A stretch of 64,000 nt of DNA from Tenebrio molitor. Lineage: Eukaryota > Arthropoda > Insecta > Coleoptera > Tenebrionidae. A program made the position numbers and the translations under genes. The first letter of the stretch is position 1. Each line of letters starts with the position of its first letter. The notes beneath the pieces are model-generated. The model saw only the letters and a list, made by a program, of their open reading frames with translations. It searched no databases and had not been told where the DNA came from. Shown here one piece after another: positions 37,391-48,600 of this stretch. The DNA lies in NCBI RefSeq assembly GCF_963966145.1, contig NC_091054.1, positions 2,666,001 through 2,730,000 on the forward strand. The letters run 5' to 3'.

Positions 37391-37936
37391 TTCTTCGAGT
37401 GAACTGTTGTAAATTTTGTTCCACTGGTCGGTCAAAATTCTATTTGGAAAGTCGTTAGAGATAGTCCCGTCAAATGTACTGGCGAGGTGCCCGCTCCCGA
37501 CAGAAAACGTAAAAACCACCCTTTTCAGTCGTCAGAGATCATTGCTTTGCGTCTTTTTTGTGGCGCTGCTCCAAAACTAATTAATTTTGGGAACGTGTGC
37601 TTCCAATTGGTGTGTCGCAATGTGATGCGGGGCGTGAATTACAAAATTAGGAGTTAGAAAAATGTAAAGAAAAATATTCGGTTAAAAAAAGAAAAGTTAT
37701 GTTTATTGTTTTCAACTGTCATAAATTTTCATTTTTTTCCTTTGTAAACTGCCTCTTAATTGCCCTAAAGCAAAATGGAGCAGATAACGAACCGTTGCCC
37801 TAGATAACACATTCAACGTCACATTTTTGACAGGTCTTGAAAAATTTGTCAAAACTGTCAAAAGCAAATGCGAAACCATTTTAAAAAGATTTGGAAACTT
37901 CAGGGACGTCGTTTCAAGCAATAAAATTTTGTATGC

Positions 37937-38060
37937 AACTCGTTTCTGGGTAAATTGGGCTTTTCTAATTGCCCTCGAGGCCTTAAAACCCTCGCTACGC
38001 TTGTGTTTTAATCGTGCCTCTCGGGCAATTAAGAAAGCCCAATTTACACAGAAACTTGTT
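37937..38060. repeat. Near-palindromic inverted repeat
   Basis: GTAAATTGGGCTTTTCTAAT with TGCCCTCGAGGC, and the complementary GCCTCTCGGGCAATTAAGAA with AGCCCAATTTAC, form arms of about 45 bp around a 35-bp loop. Probably a very short MITE able to form a hairpin; no clear target duplication seen. Confidence 0.7.
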
Positions 38061-38859
38061 CCATAAATAACTATTATTTTAAAGAGTTCTACTGGTGATT
38101 AAATTTATTACGTGGACTTCCATAACACCCTGTATAATTTCTTAAATGTGGGGTATAAAAATATTATGAAAAAAAAAATCGGATGGTCAAGAAAATTTGG
38201 AAGCAGATTGACTCGTATGGCTACTATTGTAAAAAAAAAAGTAGGGCACAACTGTCAACTGTCAGTGGGTCTTTCTTATCGCATTTCATTTATTAATTAT
38301 TCTAAAAGCAATAAAAGTGTATTTCCATTATTCGTAAATTTCAATTTAATCAGACAAACATACTTTTTATTCAATTGCTACACTTAGTAAATTGTTTTCC
38401 CTTATCTAAATCAAATGCATGTGTCTTAAAGACACTGAACTCTATTCTACTACAAATTACACTCAACATTGCTGTCAAGTGTTCGTGATTAGCTGAAATT
38501 CAAATGAGGACGAAGGGCGATCTGCTTGGACTAAATTTCTTGAAAAAAAGAAATGAAAAATACAGAAAATTGTATTAACTAATGCATTTTCATATTTATA
38601 AATGTATTCTTTGTAAGTTTTAAACTTTTTCAAGAAATAATCTGCCAGAATATTCCTCGGTATGTCAAACTGTGAAATTTACGGTGACATTTGATATTCA
38701 CTAAAGTTATGTCACCAGAAATTACTCCCTAGGATTCGAACTTTTAGGGAAATTACGTTTTTCATGTTGTTTGTAACTAGAATTTTCAAAAGTAACTTTG
38801 AATATCTAAGGTTGGTTACTATCAAGGAAGTTATATAACCTCAAAACAGGTATTTCAGT

Positions 38860-39980
38860 GATTTTTGCCACATTTTCAGTGACAAAATTTCAATTCGGAA
38901 CGTTTTTAGCGCGGTTTTTGAGATTTGGCGATATAAAAACTTATTTAGAGAAAAAAAATCACGATTTTATTAGTATTTGGGACGTTTTCATTGCCAAAGA
39001 GCAATTTCATGCACAAAATTGAAATTCGGAACGTTTTTAACTTGATTTCTGTGATTTGGCAATGTAAAAACATATTTAGAGAAGAACTTTTGCTTAAAAT
39101 CACATTTTCAGTAATATGTATTTGGGATATTTTCATTATCAAAAAGCAATTTCAATCGCAAATTTGCGATTGGTAACGTTTTTACCGATATTTTTGAGAT
39201 CTGGCGGTGTAAAAACATATAGTCTGGTTCTAGTTTTTAATCAAAGAACCACCAACACTGCAATTTACACCCAAAATGGAGCTGCCAACATTGTACACTT
39301 TTGGCCTAGGGTGAAAAATCTCATCATATACAAATTGAGGTTATATAGAAATATTAGTAGAATTAATTTGAGAGTTTAATAAATGTCTCACTTTGCGAGG
39401 CATTTTTAATAACACGTTCAAATTTTTAATGCGGGTTTGCGTACTGTCAAGGATATTGGTATAGCCAATAGATATTATTAAATTTCCTAAATTTAGTAAA
39501 ATTTTATTATTGCAAACCTAAATCAACAGGTCATGGTTCTTTGATTAAAAAACAGACTATATTTAGAGAAGATTTAGCACCTTAAAATCACAATTGCCAT
39601 AGTAATTGGGACATTTTCATAACCAAAGAACAGTTTCAACATAAAATTGCGATTCGGACCGTTTTTACCTTGATTTTAGTAATTTGGCGGTGCAAAACCA
39701 TATTAAGATGCAAACTGGCGCCTTAAAATCACGATTTCAGTAGTAATTGAGACATTTTAATTCAAACAGCAATTTCAATCACAAAATTTCGCTTCTGAAC
39801 GTTTTTACAATGATTTTCGTGATTTGGCGGCGTAAAACTTTTCCGAATGGCAATTTAGTGCTTGAAATTGCTCTCCAGTAATGAAAAAGTCTCAAATAAT
39901 ACTAAAATTGTGTTTTTAGGCGATCGTTCTTCTCTAAACATGCTTTTACACCGCCAAATCGCAAAACCTTTAAGTACGTC
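38860..39980. repeat. Degenerate tandem array, about 150-bp unit
   Basis: At least five diverged units share AAATCACGATTTCAGTAGTA, TGGGACATTTTCAT, GCAATTTCAAT, TTCGGAACGTTTTTA and GATTTGGCGGTGTAAAA. The last part is in reverse orientation (TTTTACACCGCCAAATCGCA near 39945). A MITE interrupts the array at 39221-39558. Confidence 0.75.
39221..39558 (+). mobile_element. MITE copy (AATCAAAGAACC family) inserted in tandem array, ATAT duplication
   Basis: Ends AGTCTGGTTCTAGTTTTTAA and TGATTAAAAAACAGACT. ATAT lies on both sides (39217-39220 and 39559-39562). Neighbouring array units read AACATATTTAGAG, the uninterrupted target. 338 bp, non-coding. Confidence 0.92.
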
Positions 39981-40306
39981 AATACCTAACCTCACTTTTT
40001 ACCCGTGTCATGTTTTTGTCTTTTTTACTTACATATTTGCATTTAAAAAATGTGATTTGTGGCGTAATAACGGGTAGGCAACATATCAAAGCGATGAATT
40101 GATTACATTCATTCGTGAACTCGAAAAAACTTTCGGAAATAATTAAAACATCAAAATCAAAAAGGATGAGAGACAACTGTGATTCGCGGGGCAAATTGAA
40201 AATAACGAGAATTTAGCATAAACTTCAGTTGTTAACACTAAATAAATAAAAAAAAATGCTAGGAAAAAACAAGACATTTATTTTGAAAATACAGGAATCT
40301 CTACAA

Positions 40307-41845
40307 TCAGGCAGTTTCGATGAGCAATTCGAAATTCTGTTTCAGACTATCGTACGCTTGCCGAGCGACCGCCCCCAACTGCCCCTCGTTCGAACCCGGA
40401 GCCTCATTCTTCAAAATCTCGACGGCCCTCCCCAAAGTATCCACCGCCTCCTGCATCTTTTTCCTGAACTCGTCCTTACTGATCACGTCCGAAGTGTACT
40501 GATTCCTCGCCAGGACCATCAACGGTGCGTGCAACTCGTACAGCGTGACCCCCCTGATCCGCGAATGCCCCGGCTCTACCACATCCAACACCTCCAACAA
40601 TTGATTGCAAAGCTCGATCTTCCGCTCCAACAGCAAATCTGGCAAGTCTTCCACGGTGTAACCTTCCGCCCGGCCGTACAGTTGCGTCAACGCCGTCCTA
40701 ATTATCGTCATGTACGCATTTTTCGGATGAAACACCGACCGATACTTCCTATAAATAGCCTCGCGCTGTTCTATCCCTTCCGGTCCTGACAACATCTCGA
40801 CGGCGTCGATCTCGCTTTGCACCACATCGTACACTTTCCGGACGGCGACAGCGCTAGTCTTGAACTCGCAATGAGTGCATTTCCACTCGCAGGTGAAGCT
40901 CAACGGATCGGTGCTCAAGATGACTCCGTTGTCGCACTTGCTACACTTGAGAGTCCCCATGTGAGTCCCTAGTTCGGTCTTGTCCTGGCACCGCTCGCAC
41001 TTGCATTCGAAGTACTTGCTCTCTTTTAAATACTCGCGCCGCACCAGAGTGGGCCAGAGGGAGTAGGTGTAGCTGCTGAACAACTCCCCGCCCGCGGGAG
41101 TATCAACTGTAGCTCTGACCGTCACCTGGAAGTCGTCTGGAGCGACCGAATGGTGCACGTTTGACACACAATTGTGCGACAAAATCGCCAGTTTCGGGTA
41201 CAAACACCTGATCAAGTACCCCGAAGTTGCTCTGGCCTCGAAGGCGTTGATCTCCAGGATGCCACACACTTTGTGTATCAACTCCTCGGAGAAGCGGTCC
41301 AACTTGCACGGCCCTCTCAAGTACTCGACGATGTTGGTCTGGTTGAACTGCCAGATCGCTCTGGTCTTGCGGATGTCGTCGTGCGACTCCATCCCTTCCA
41401 CCTCCTCCTGCCACCGTTTCGGGTCCTTCTCTTTCGCCAGAAGTACTCGCAATGGTGTGATGCACTCGTACTGGAGGCAAACTTCAGTCGGGTCTTGGAC
41501 CGGTTGGAATTTGACACTCGCTTTGGCAAAGACTTGACATTCGTTGTCCTGATGGACTGGAAGAGCTTCGCATTCTGGTCCGCACACAGGCCACGAGCAT
41601 CTCGTACAAAGAATCGAACAATCCGCAGGGGCGAAACAACCCAAACACAACGGGGGCGAATCTAGACCCATTATGGTTTACCAAAATGGACCTCTTGGTG
41701 GACCACTCTACTCACCTGATTTGGGACCGTGGGCGAACGGAGTTTCGGAGAAAATCAAGTCGCCGGGTTTGAGTTGTCGACTCGCGACAACGTACCGGCC
41801 CACTTGATCGTTCTTTTTGATTGTAAATAAGACGTCGCTCGCCAT
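40307..41845 (-). CDS. SET and MYND domain protein, SmydA/msta-like, gene 3
   Basis: Two exons, 41716-41845 and 40307-41661, 494 residues, the same exon lengths as gene 2. Sequence is closely similar throughout (PPLCLGCFAPADC, CTRCSWPVCGPEC, LSHNCVSNVHHSV, GGELFSSYTYSLWPTL, FECKCERCQDKTELGTH, PGHSRIRGVTLYELHAPL). MYND and post-SET cysteines are complete. The SET NHSCxPN consensus is again altered, to SHNCVSN. Start MASDVLFTIKKN matches that of gene 2. It lies head-to-head with the gustatory receptor, only 132 bp apart. Codon use is more GC-rich than in gene 2, although the proteins are alike, so the pair is not very recent or has been under different mutational pressure. Confidence 0.93.
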
Positions 41846-41977
41846 GTGGTAACTGTTTTGATTCTCGGTCGACGACTGGCTTAATATACGCTCGGATTAG
41901 AACTTCGAGAGCGTTCTCGTTCAATCTATTGGCAAGGTGCCGACCATAACAACAAACGGATAAAAATCAAATTCTTG

Positions 41978-43298
41978 ATGGGGAAATTGATGTTTGTTTA
42001 TTGTTCCTTCACGATTTCCACTTTCGTAATTAATTTGTTTGTCAGTAGGGAATCGATGGAGGGTCTGATCGGACCTGTGCGCAGTTTCGCAGCCGTTGCG
42101 GCCCTCAAAGGCCCCAAAAACAAGACTCACATCTTGTGGATCACCATCATCTCGATCTTCGTCATCGTTCCGGGGATCATGAGACAAGTGATCCAGTCGA
42201 TCAACGACAACAAAGGGATCATCATAGCTGCGGTGGAGTTCGCCAATTACAACTCCCGCATGCCTACGACGATCTGTTGCTTAATAATGACCAATCTCCG
42301 GGCGGGCTACCTTACAGATTTCATCACCAGCGCTCGCACCTTGGACAAGAAATTCACCAACATGGGTTTCCTCGTTGATTACGAAGTTGTCAAACGATCT
42401 GGACCCTCTTTGGTCGGACTAGTCTTGTTCAAACTAGCCTTGCAACAAATCCCGTTTCTCTCCCAAGGTGAGTCGCGTTCGCGAAAGCTCCATCTATTTT
42501 TGTCCTTTCTAGGTTTCTCTTGGGATCTAATCGACTACCTCGACTACATCATTTACAACATCCCCATTTTCATCATTCACGTCCTTCTCATTCAGTGGAT
42601 TGTTTACCTGACAATTTTACGCCTCCACTTCAAAACTCTCAGCATCATTGTCAAAACGTTGCGCTACCATCACTGTTGGGTCAGTGAAGATTTTCGTGTC
42701 CGCAGAAGCACCCTCAAGATGTTCAACAGGCAACGCGAGGTCGTGCGCACCTGTAGTACGATTTATGACGAATTGTGCAAACAGAGCGAGCGAATTAATG
42801 ACGCTTTCGCCTGGCAGATCCTCTTTTTGATCCCCACACTATTCGTTTTGGTTATTTTCAATTCTTTTCAAAGCTGTCGGATGATCAAGAATTTGGTGGA
42901 ATTCGATTGCGGCTCGGTCATTTTCGACATACTGTATTTCGGAGTGTTTTTGGAACTGGTCACGCCGTGTATTGCACTGCGGCAAGAAGTCGACAAATTC
43001 GTCAACGTCTTGCACAGAATCACTACTAACGAAATCGACGAAGAAGTAAGAACTGGATTGGTCCACGATCAAATTTTTAAACAGCGCTTTCAGGTCAGCT
43101 CGTTGATTCTACAAACTTGTCACCAAAAGATCGAATTTTCAGCTTGCGGCGTCTTCACACTAGACGGGACGCTAATTTATACGGTAACAAGAATTCTCGT
43201 TCTCGTTCTCGATGTCTCTCTAATGTTATCGATCCCAATTTTAGATTATTGGCGCCCTGACAACGCACCTCGTCATTCTCTTGCAATTTGATTTTTAA
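41978..43298 (+). CDS. Gustatory receptor (insect chemoreceptor, 7TM)
   Basis: Exons 41978-42467, 42513-43183 and 43245-43298 give 404 residues, the normal size for a gustatory receptor. The C-terminal signature is clear: FSACGVFTLDGTLIYT at the end of exon 2, then IIGALTTHLVILLQF in exon 3, matching the family motif TYhhhhhQF with His for Tyr. Several hydrophobic segments (for example ILWITIISIFVIVPGI and IPIFIIHVLLIQWIVYL) fit seven membrane spans with the inverted topology of this family. The 45-nt first intron is a multiple of three and has no stop, so it can be mistaken for coding. The start at 41978 is the first ATG; a further N-terminal exon cannot be excluded. Ligand unknown; these act as cation channels in dendrites of taste neurons. 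Confidence 0.88.
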
Positions 43299-43456
43299 CT
43301 CCAATAAAGTAGTTTTAATTTCCGTTTTTGTTGATTACTCGGCGAAAGTCAAGCGCTGGTGCGCTACCGAAAAACCACAAAACATTTTTTGTCGCGACCA
43401 ACTTTCTTCCATCACGGGAAACGAATGAAAGTGGCTTTTTATCCGGTCGTGTAAAA

Positions 43457-43465
43457 TATATAAAG
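43457..43465 (+). promoter_or_regulatory. TATA box of the secreted-peptide gene
   Basis: TATATAAAG lies 61 bp before the ATG at 43526, so a start of transcription near 43488 is expected. A GGGAAACGAA stretch at about 43418-43427 is a loose kappaB-like match only. Confidence 0.5.
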
Positions 43466-43525
43466 AATTTGTTCCGATTCTGAACCAAACACAAATCCAA
43501 ATCCCAACCGACAACATCCGCAAAC

Positions 43526-43859
43526 ATGAAATTTGACAAAATCGTAAGTTGCAACGAGCTTTGATTCGACTTTTCACCCAATTATCAATTTTAGATCAAC
43601 GTTTTCGTCGTCTTCTTCACGATCGTGGTCTCAGCTTTGGCTGCTGTGTACCCGGCAGAAAATGGTAAGTGACGAATTGACAGTTTCATGCTTTTCTAAC
43701 GCGTTTGTAGTTGCCGAGGCTAGCGAATTTCGCCCCAAGAGAGACCACCATCAAGGTGTCACCGGTCCTGTCCACACTTATGTGAAAACCGACAAGCATG
43801 CCAACTTCAAGTGGGGCGTCAAGCACCACGTGGGCCACCACTATGCCGGACGTCGTTAA
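43526..43859 (+). CDS. Small secreted prepropeptide, His/Lys-rich (candidate antimicrobial peptide)
   Basis: Three exons, 43526-43543, 43595-43664 and 43711-43859, splice in phase to 78 residues. Residues 1 to about 22 are a signal peptide (MKFDKIINVFVVFFTIVVSA). A short acidic propart follows, ending in RPKR, a furin-type R-X-K-R site at residues 37-40. The predicted mature peptide is 38 residues, begins DHHQG and ends HHYAGRR, rich in His, Lys and Arg, without cysteine. The segment VKTDKHANFKWGVKH recalls the TD-x-N-x-x-x-G pattern of attacin/coleoptericin-type glycine-rich antimicrobial peptides, but I cannot assign a family. A TATA box and tight promoter fit an inducible gene. The coding structure is well supported; the antimicrobial role is inference. 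Confidence 0.7.
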
Positions 43860-44000
43860 GCCGAAACCACCCAACACATCCCTTCCGTTTCTTTTTTTTT
43901 AGTTTGTTGTAAATAAATTCTATTAGAAAAAATGCGATTTCAGTTTTATTACATTTATTTTAAGCAACTTAAGTTAGGAAAATCACAATTATTTCCTATA

Positions 44001-45142
44001 TTACGGTCGCCCCTCCACCTTCTTCTTGTCGATAACAGTCTCGATCGGACAATTCGCCCCGACAAAAGTCTGCGGTATGTCCTTGCCAAAATACACTTTA
44101 TTATTCTGAGCCAAAGACTCGTATTTCTTCAGTTCGATAAATTCGGGGGTGTACAACAAGGTGTTGACCTCTGCTTGTTGCTTCAAATTGTAAAACTCCG
44201 CATCGGCGTGGCTCTTCTGTCGTGCCAAGTGCATCTCGTCCTCGATCTGGGCGATTCGTTGCAGCGACTCCTTCTCCATGATTTTCTGCTGGTACTGTAT
44301 TTTCGCGACTTGCGCCTCTTTCTCGGCTTCGATCACCGCTCTCTTTCTCTCAGTTTCCGCATCTTTTTCCACGACTTTCTGATGCTGCGTTGCGATCAGC
44401 AATTTCGTCTTTTCGCCCTCCATCAGTTCGTAATTTTTGCGTATCACTTCAGGGATCTTTGGTTTCGTGACGCGGACGGCTTGTATAGTGAGACCGGGTG
44501 CCATTTCTAGTAAATCTCTTTGCAACGCTTGCTTTAGATTTTCGTCGATTTGGTCGAAAAGATCGATGTAGACCTCGTGCAAAGTGTGGATGCTGCAAAA
44601 CTGATTGAGCTCGTGGTGGACCTTGTTAAAAATTAACGTCTTATCATAGTCAGCGGTGTAGTTTCTCACAATATCCATAACTACAACCAAAATCTGATTT
44701 TCAAAAACAACCTATACTAGATAAAACTGCCGTCATACCGCTGTTGGCGTTTAGATGATTGACAACTTCGATTCTGTCAAAATAAATCATTACGCCCCCA
44801 CTCGTGCCACATGGCACGTTTTTCACCTCATCAGTTTGAAGAGTGACCTTAAAATTTCGTCTGAAAACGTTCACACATCATATTACCACTTACTTGAACT
44901 GATTTATATGATGTTAAGAGTGGGATCATCATGTGATAACCGGGGGAACTTGTAACAGGTAGCAAAGCGCCACCCTAAAATGCTCTGGTTCAAATAATAT
45001 AGACCAAAACGGAATTAAAGCGACTTACTCTAAAATATACCCCTACATGTCCCTCTTCTATTCTGTGCAATGAATAATTAAAAATGATAAATAGAGTTGA
45101 AAGTATAGAACCGATAATTAAATGTTCCATTAGGTGCGACAT
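44001..45142 (-). CDS. Erlin (ER lipid-raft SPFH/prohibitin-domain protein)
   Basis: Orthologue of human ERLIN1/2, which form large ring complexes in the ER membrane and drive ER-associated degradation of IP3 receptors. Four exons: 45029-45142, 44894-44974, 44739-44847, 44001-44680, all in phase, 327 residues (human about 340-350). A single N-terminal membrane segment (LIIGSILSTLFIIFNYSL) is followed by the SPFH start HRIEEGHVGVYFRGGALLPV, then GYHMMIPLLTSYKSVQ, CGTSGGVMIYFDRIEVVN, the prohibitin core ending QAVRVTKPKIPE, and a long coiled coil (KVVEKDAETERKRAVIEAEK). The C-terminus is short. Head-to-head with kelch, 528 bp between the ATGs. Confidence 0.95.
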
Positions 45143-45670
45143 TTTAATAGAACCTTTAGATACACGTAAACAGATAAACGCGTTACTTATTAATATGAAC
45201 ACATCATCCAATTACTTTCATCGAAAATCGAAGTTGAGGTTATGTCATCAACCTTATCGAATCATACTAATTTCTAAAATACCCACATTCTATAAGTAGA
45301 AATCACTAATCAGTTGACACTCTTTACATTTAGCACTTGCCGCCTCCAAATTTACATTTGAAGTTCCGCGAATTAAAAAATTCGCGATTTTTAATTTAGA
45401 TTAGGGCCATATTTTATTTAGGGATTTTATATTTTGGTAATAATTTTGGTTGTCGCACTGATTGTCAATTTGGATTTGCGATTTATTGCGCAGGCGCACG
45501 TGGGATCAGCTGTTGTGTTTCTGTTTCGTTAAATGCGTTTTATTCAGTAATTCCGTCGCAAAAGAGCAATTCGTTGGTTCAACCGTTTAAAAAAGTGCTA
45601 AAATAGTGGTTAATGATGTTTTAAATTAGTGTTTTCGTAAACAGGGGCGTAAAAAGGGTGCACAAAAACA
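45143..45670. promoter_or_regulatory. Divergent Erlin/kelch promoter region
   Basis: 528 bp between two divergent start codons. It holds a perfect 8-bp-arm palindrome (CGCGAATT, AAAA, AATTCGCG at 45367-45386), an E-box CACGTG at 45497-45502 and a CAGCTG at 45507-45512. No TATA box is evident. The regulatory role is inferred from position. Confidence 0.45.
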
Positions 45671-48600
45671 ATGGACCTGACGTCAGACCAAGACAATGTT
45701 ATGGAACGACAAGGAAGGTAAACAAACCGATTTCCGCGTTGAAAACATCAGTAAAAAATTACATTTCAGTTGCTTATTACTCCGATGCGACAGCCAAAAT
45801 TCACTGGATGAGAGCTCTCAAAAGCAATTACCACGCTCTGGCGGCAAAGACAAGCCGCCTTATCGAAACTACCATCACACGCAGCGGGCTTTTGACGCTA
45901 TGAACTTATTGAGAAAGTAATAAAATCGAATTTAAAAAATGCACACAGACTTATTTTTGGTTTTACAGACAAAGACTGCTGTGCGACGTGATCCTTGTTG
46001 CTGATACTGTTGAAATTCCCGCTCACAAAATGGTTTTGGCGGCGTGTTCCCCTTATTTTTACGCTATGTTTACAAGTTTTGAGGAGAGTAAACAAGACAG
46101 AATAGTTCTACAAGAAGTGGATCATCAAGCTTTACAAATCTTAGTTGAATATGTTTACACCTCTGAAGTACAAGTAACTGAAGATAATGTACAAGTCCTA
46201 CTACCAGCGGCCAATTTATTGCAACTAACAGATGTCAGGGATGCATGTTGTGAATTTTTACAAGTACAACTGCACCCAACCAACTGTCTTGGAATCAGGG
46301 CGTTTGCAGATTTACACGGATGTTTAGAACTCTTAACACATGCTGAATCTTACATTGAACAACATTTCACGTGAGTATTGGTGAGCCATCTAGTACATGT
46401 TGTTTAATTCGAAATTGTAGTGAGGTCGTTGATTGCGAAGAATTTTTGACGTTATCTCACCATCAAGTGTCAAAATTGATCTGCAGTGATAGACTTACCG
46501 TACCTTCTGAAGAACAGGTCAGTAGAAATCCTCTTGCGAGTGAGGTTATGGAGGCGGAGCGATCACGTGACTATTACAAAATGGCAACGGCAAAAAGCGC
46601 AGGCTTTTTGCAAATTTTTTAACTTTATTCAATAAAATCTAAGTGGTTTTCAATTCACAATAGAAAGTGATTCGATTGAGACGTGTTAGGACACGAAATT
46701 GATTCAATCGATACTTTTTTTGGATAACTTTTTTGCGAATAAACACAAACTTCAAAACTCCGACCGGGTGATCTGTCGTACTGCCAACTTGACGGTTTTA
46801 TTTATTTATTTTTTAATAAAGGCGGCAAATTCGAATTTGAAAATTAACTGGATTGTTTTACCCGCAATTTATTTAATGTTAATGTTTCACGTATTGCAGG
46901 TATTCGAGTGCGTTATTACTTGGGTGCAGCACGATTTAGATGCTCGCCACAAACATTTAGCGGCTCTGATGGAGCACGTACGTCTTCCCCTAATGTCTCA
47001 GGAATATCTAATGCAACACGTCGAAGAGGAGCCCCTTTTGAAGGCCGATCTGCAATGCAAAGACTACATAATCGAAGCCCTAAAGTATCACCTGTTGAAG
47101 GGCGACAGCAAAACCACGTTCAGGACGCCCAGGACCAAGCCGCGTCAACCTGTAGGTCTTCCCAAAGTGCTGTTGGTGGTCGGCGGCCAAGCGCCCAAAG
47201 CAATCCGTAGCGTGGAGTGTTTCGATTTCAAAGAAGAAAAATGGTACCAAGTGGCCGAGATGCCGACGAGAAGATGCAGAGCCGGTCTGGCCGTCCTCCA
47301 CGGTAAAGTTTACGCTGTGGGCGGTTTCAACGGGTCGTTACGCGTCAGAACCGTCGATGTTTACGACGCGGCCCTGGACCAGTGGAGTACTTGCGATCAC
47401 ATGGAGGCGAGAAGGTCGACGTTGGGCGTAGCGGTCCTGGGAAATTGTATTTATGCAGTCGGGGGTTTCGACGGTTCGACGGGATTGAATACGGCGGAAA
47501 TGTTCGATCCCACGACGCAAAAGTGGAGGTCTATCGCTCCGATGTCGACGAGGAGGAGCAGCGTGGGAGTTGGGGTACTTTACGGGCTTTTGTATGCGGT
47601 AAGTGGCGTTTTTTTACGACTCTCGTGCAGGATATTTTCATCCCGGTAATAATCGTGACTGGGTCGTTTGTTTTTTTTTTCACGGTCATTTCGTGCCGAC
47701 TCCGGCAGATACGCTGTTTTATTCAGCTCTATCATTTGTTATATCAGATGTATAATTTATTAACGACACCTTTTCATATGCAAATAAATATAAAATATGA
47801 AATTATAGCAAGTGCGAGAAAGTTGATTTTATCCAAATAACTTTCCACTTAAGTCTTGTTGGTCTGCACGATCTTTCGGAAGTTTTTGATATTAATTAAT
47901 TTGCAAAATCAATTATGCAACAACAGAATGCTCGTGCTACAAAGGTGTAATGTTTTAATAAATCACGGAGAAAATGTTGCGACATAAAAATGTCTCTGCA
48001 AAAAGCAAAAGGGTGTTCGCGTTAGGGGTGGGGTGTCGGTAATTACAAGTTCCGTTGTACCGACAAATTAACAAACATCAAATGAATTTATTAATTTTTC
48101 CGGGACAGTAATTTTTGTTCTTTTTCCACTTCACTCAACGAGAAGAAATGAAAAACGCTGTCACTGCAGTATTTAGTTCCTGAAAATCACTTTTAGTTGT
48201 GTTTTCATTTAAAGATATATTTTGATTCTTATATTTTGTTAATACGTTCTTAGACAAACTACAGTTTAACATTTAATAAATCATTCACCACAAATCTTCA
48301 AAGTATACTTGAAATTGTTTTTACAGCCTTAAGCTCTTTTAGATTTCTAAAGAATCTTAGCTCACGACAAGAACATAAATGATAAAGTGCGAATTCACCG
48401 ATCTAATCTTTACGTCGTTTTTCGCGATCTTCCAGGAAACCTCATCAGTTATACGAAACTTCCTTATAATTCGAGAAACTACGAACTTGTAGTCGCACAA
48501 ACTTCGTACAAGTTATTTTCTTTTCATCTCAGTATTGTTGAATTACCAAATTTCTGATTTCACGTCTTCGCTGTCAACGATCAATTTTCCACCAATAAAA

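Larger units (their letters stand above)
37391..40306. other. Intergenic between SmydA-like genes 2 and 3
   Basis: Contains an inverted-repeat element (37937-38060) and a degenerate tandem array (about 38860-39980) into which a MITE is inserted (39221-39558). No gene is recognised. Confidence 0.6.

Noticed and set aside
45367..45386. Perfect CGCGAATT palindrome as a specific operator
   Set aside because: Kept only as part of the divergent promoter description; a single 20-bp palindrome in AT-rich DNA is not enough for a named site.
46371..46622. Separate 83-codon ORF downstream of the kelch BTB exon
   Set aside because: It combines intron sequence with the BACK exon 46421-46517; the proper product is the spliced kelch frame.
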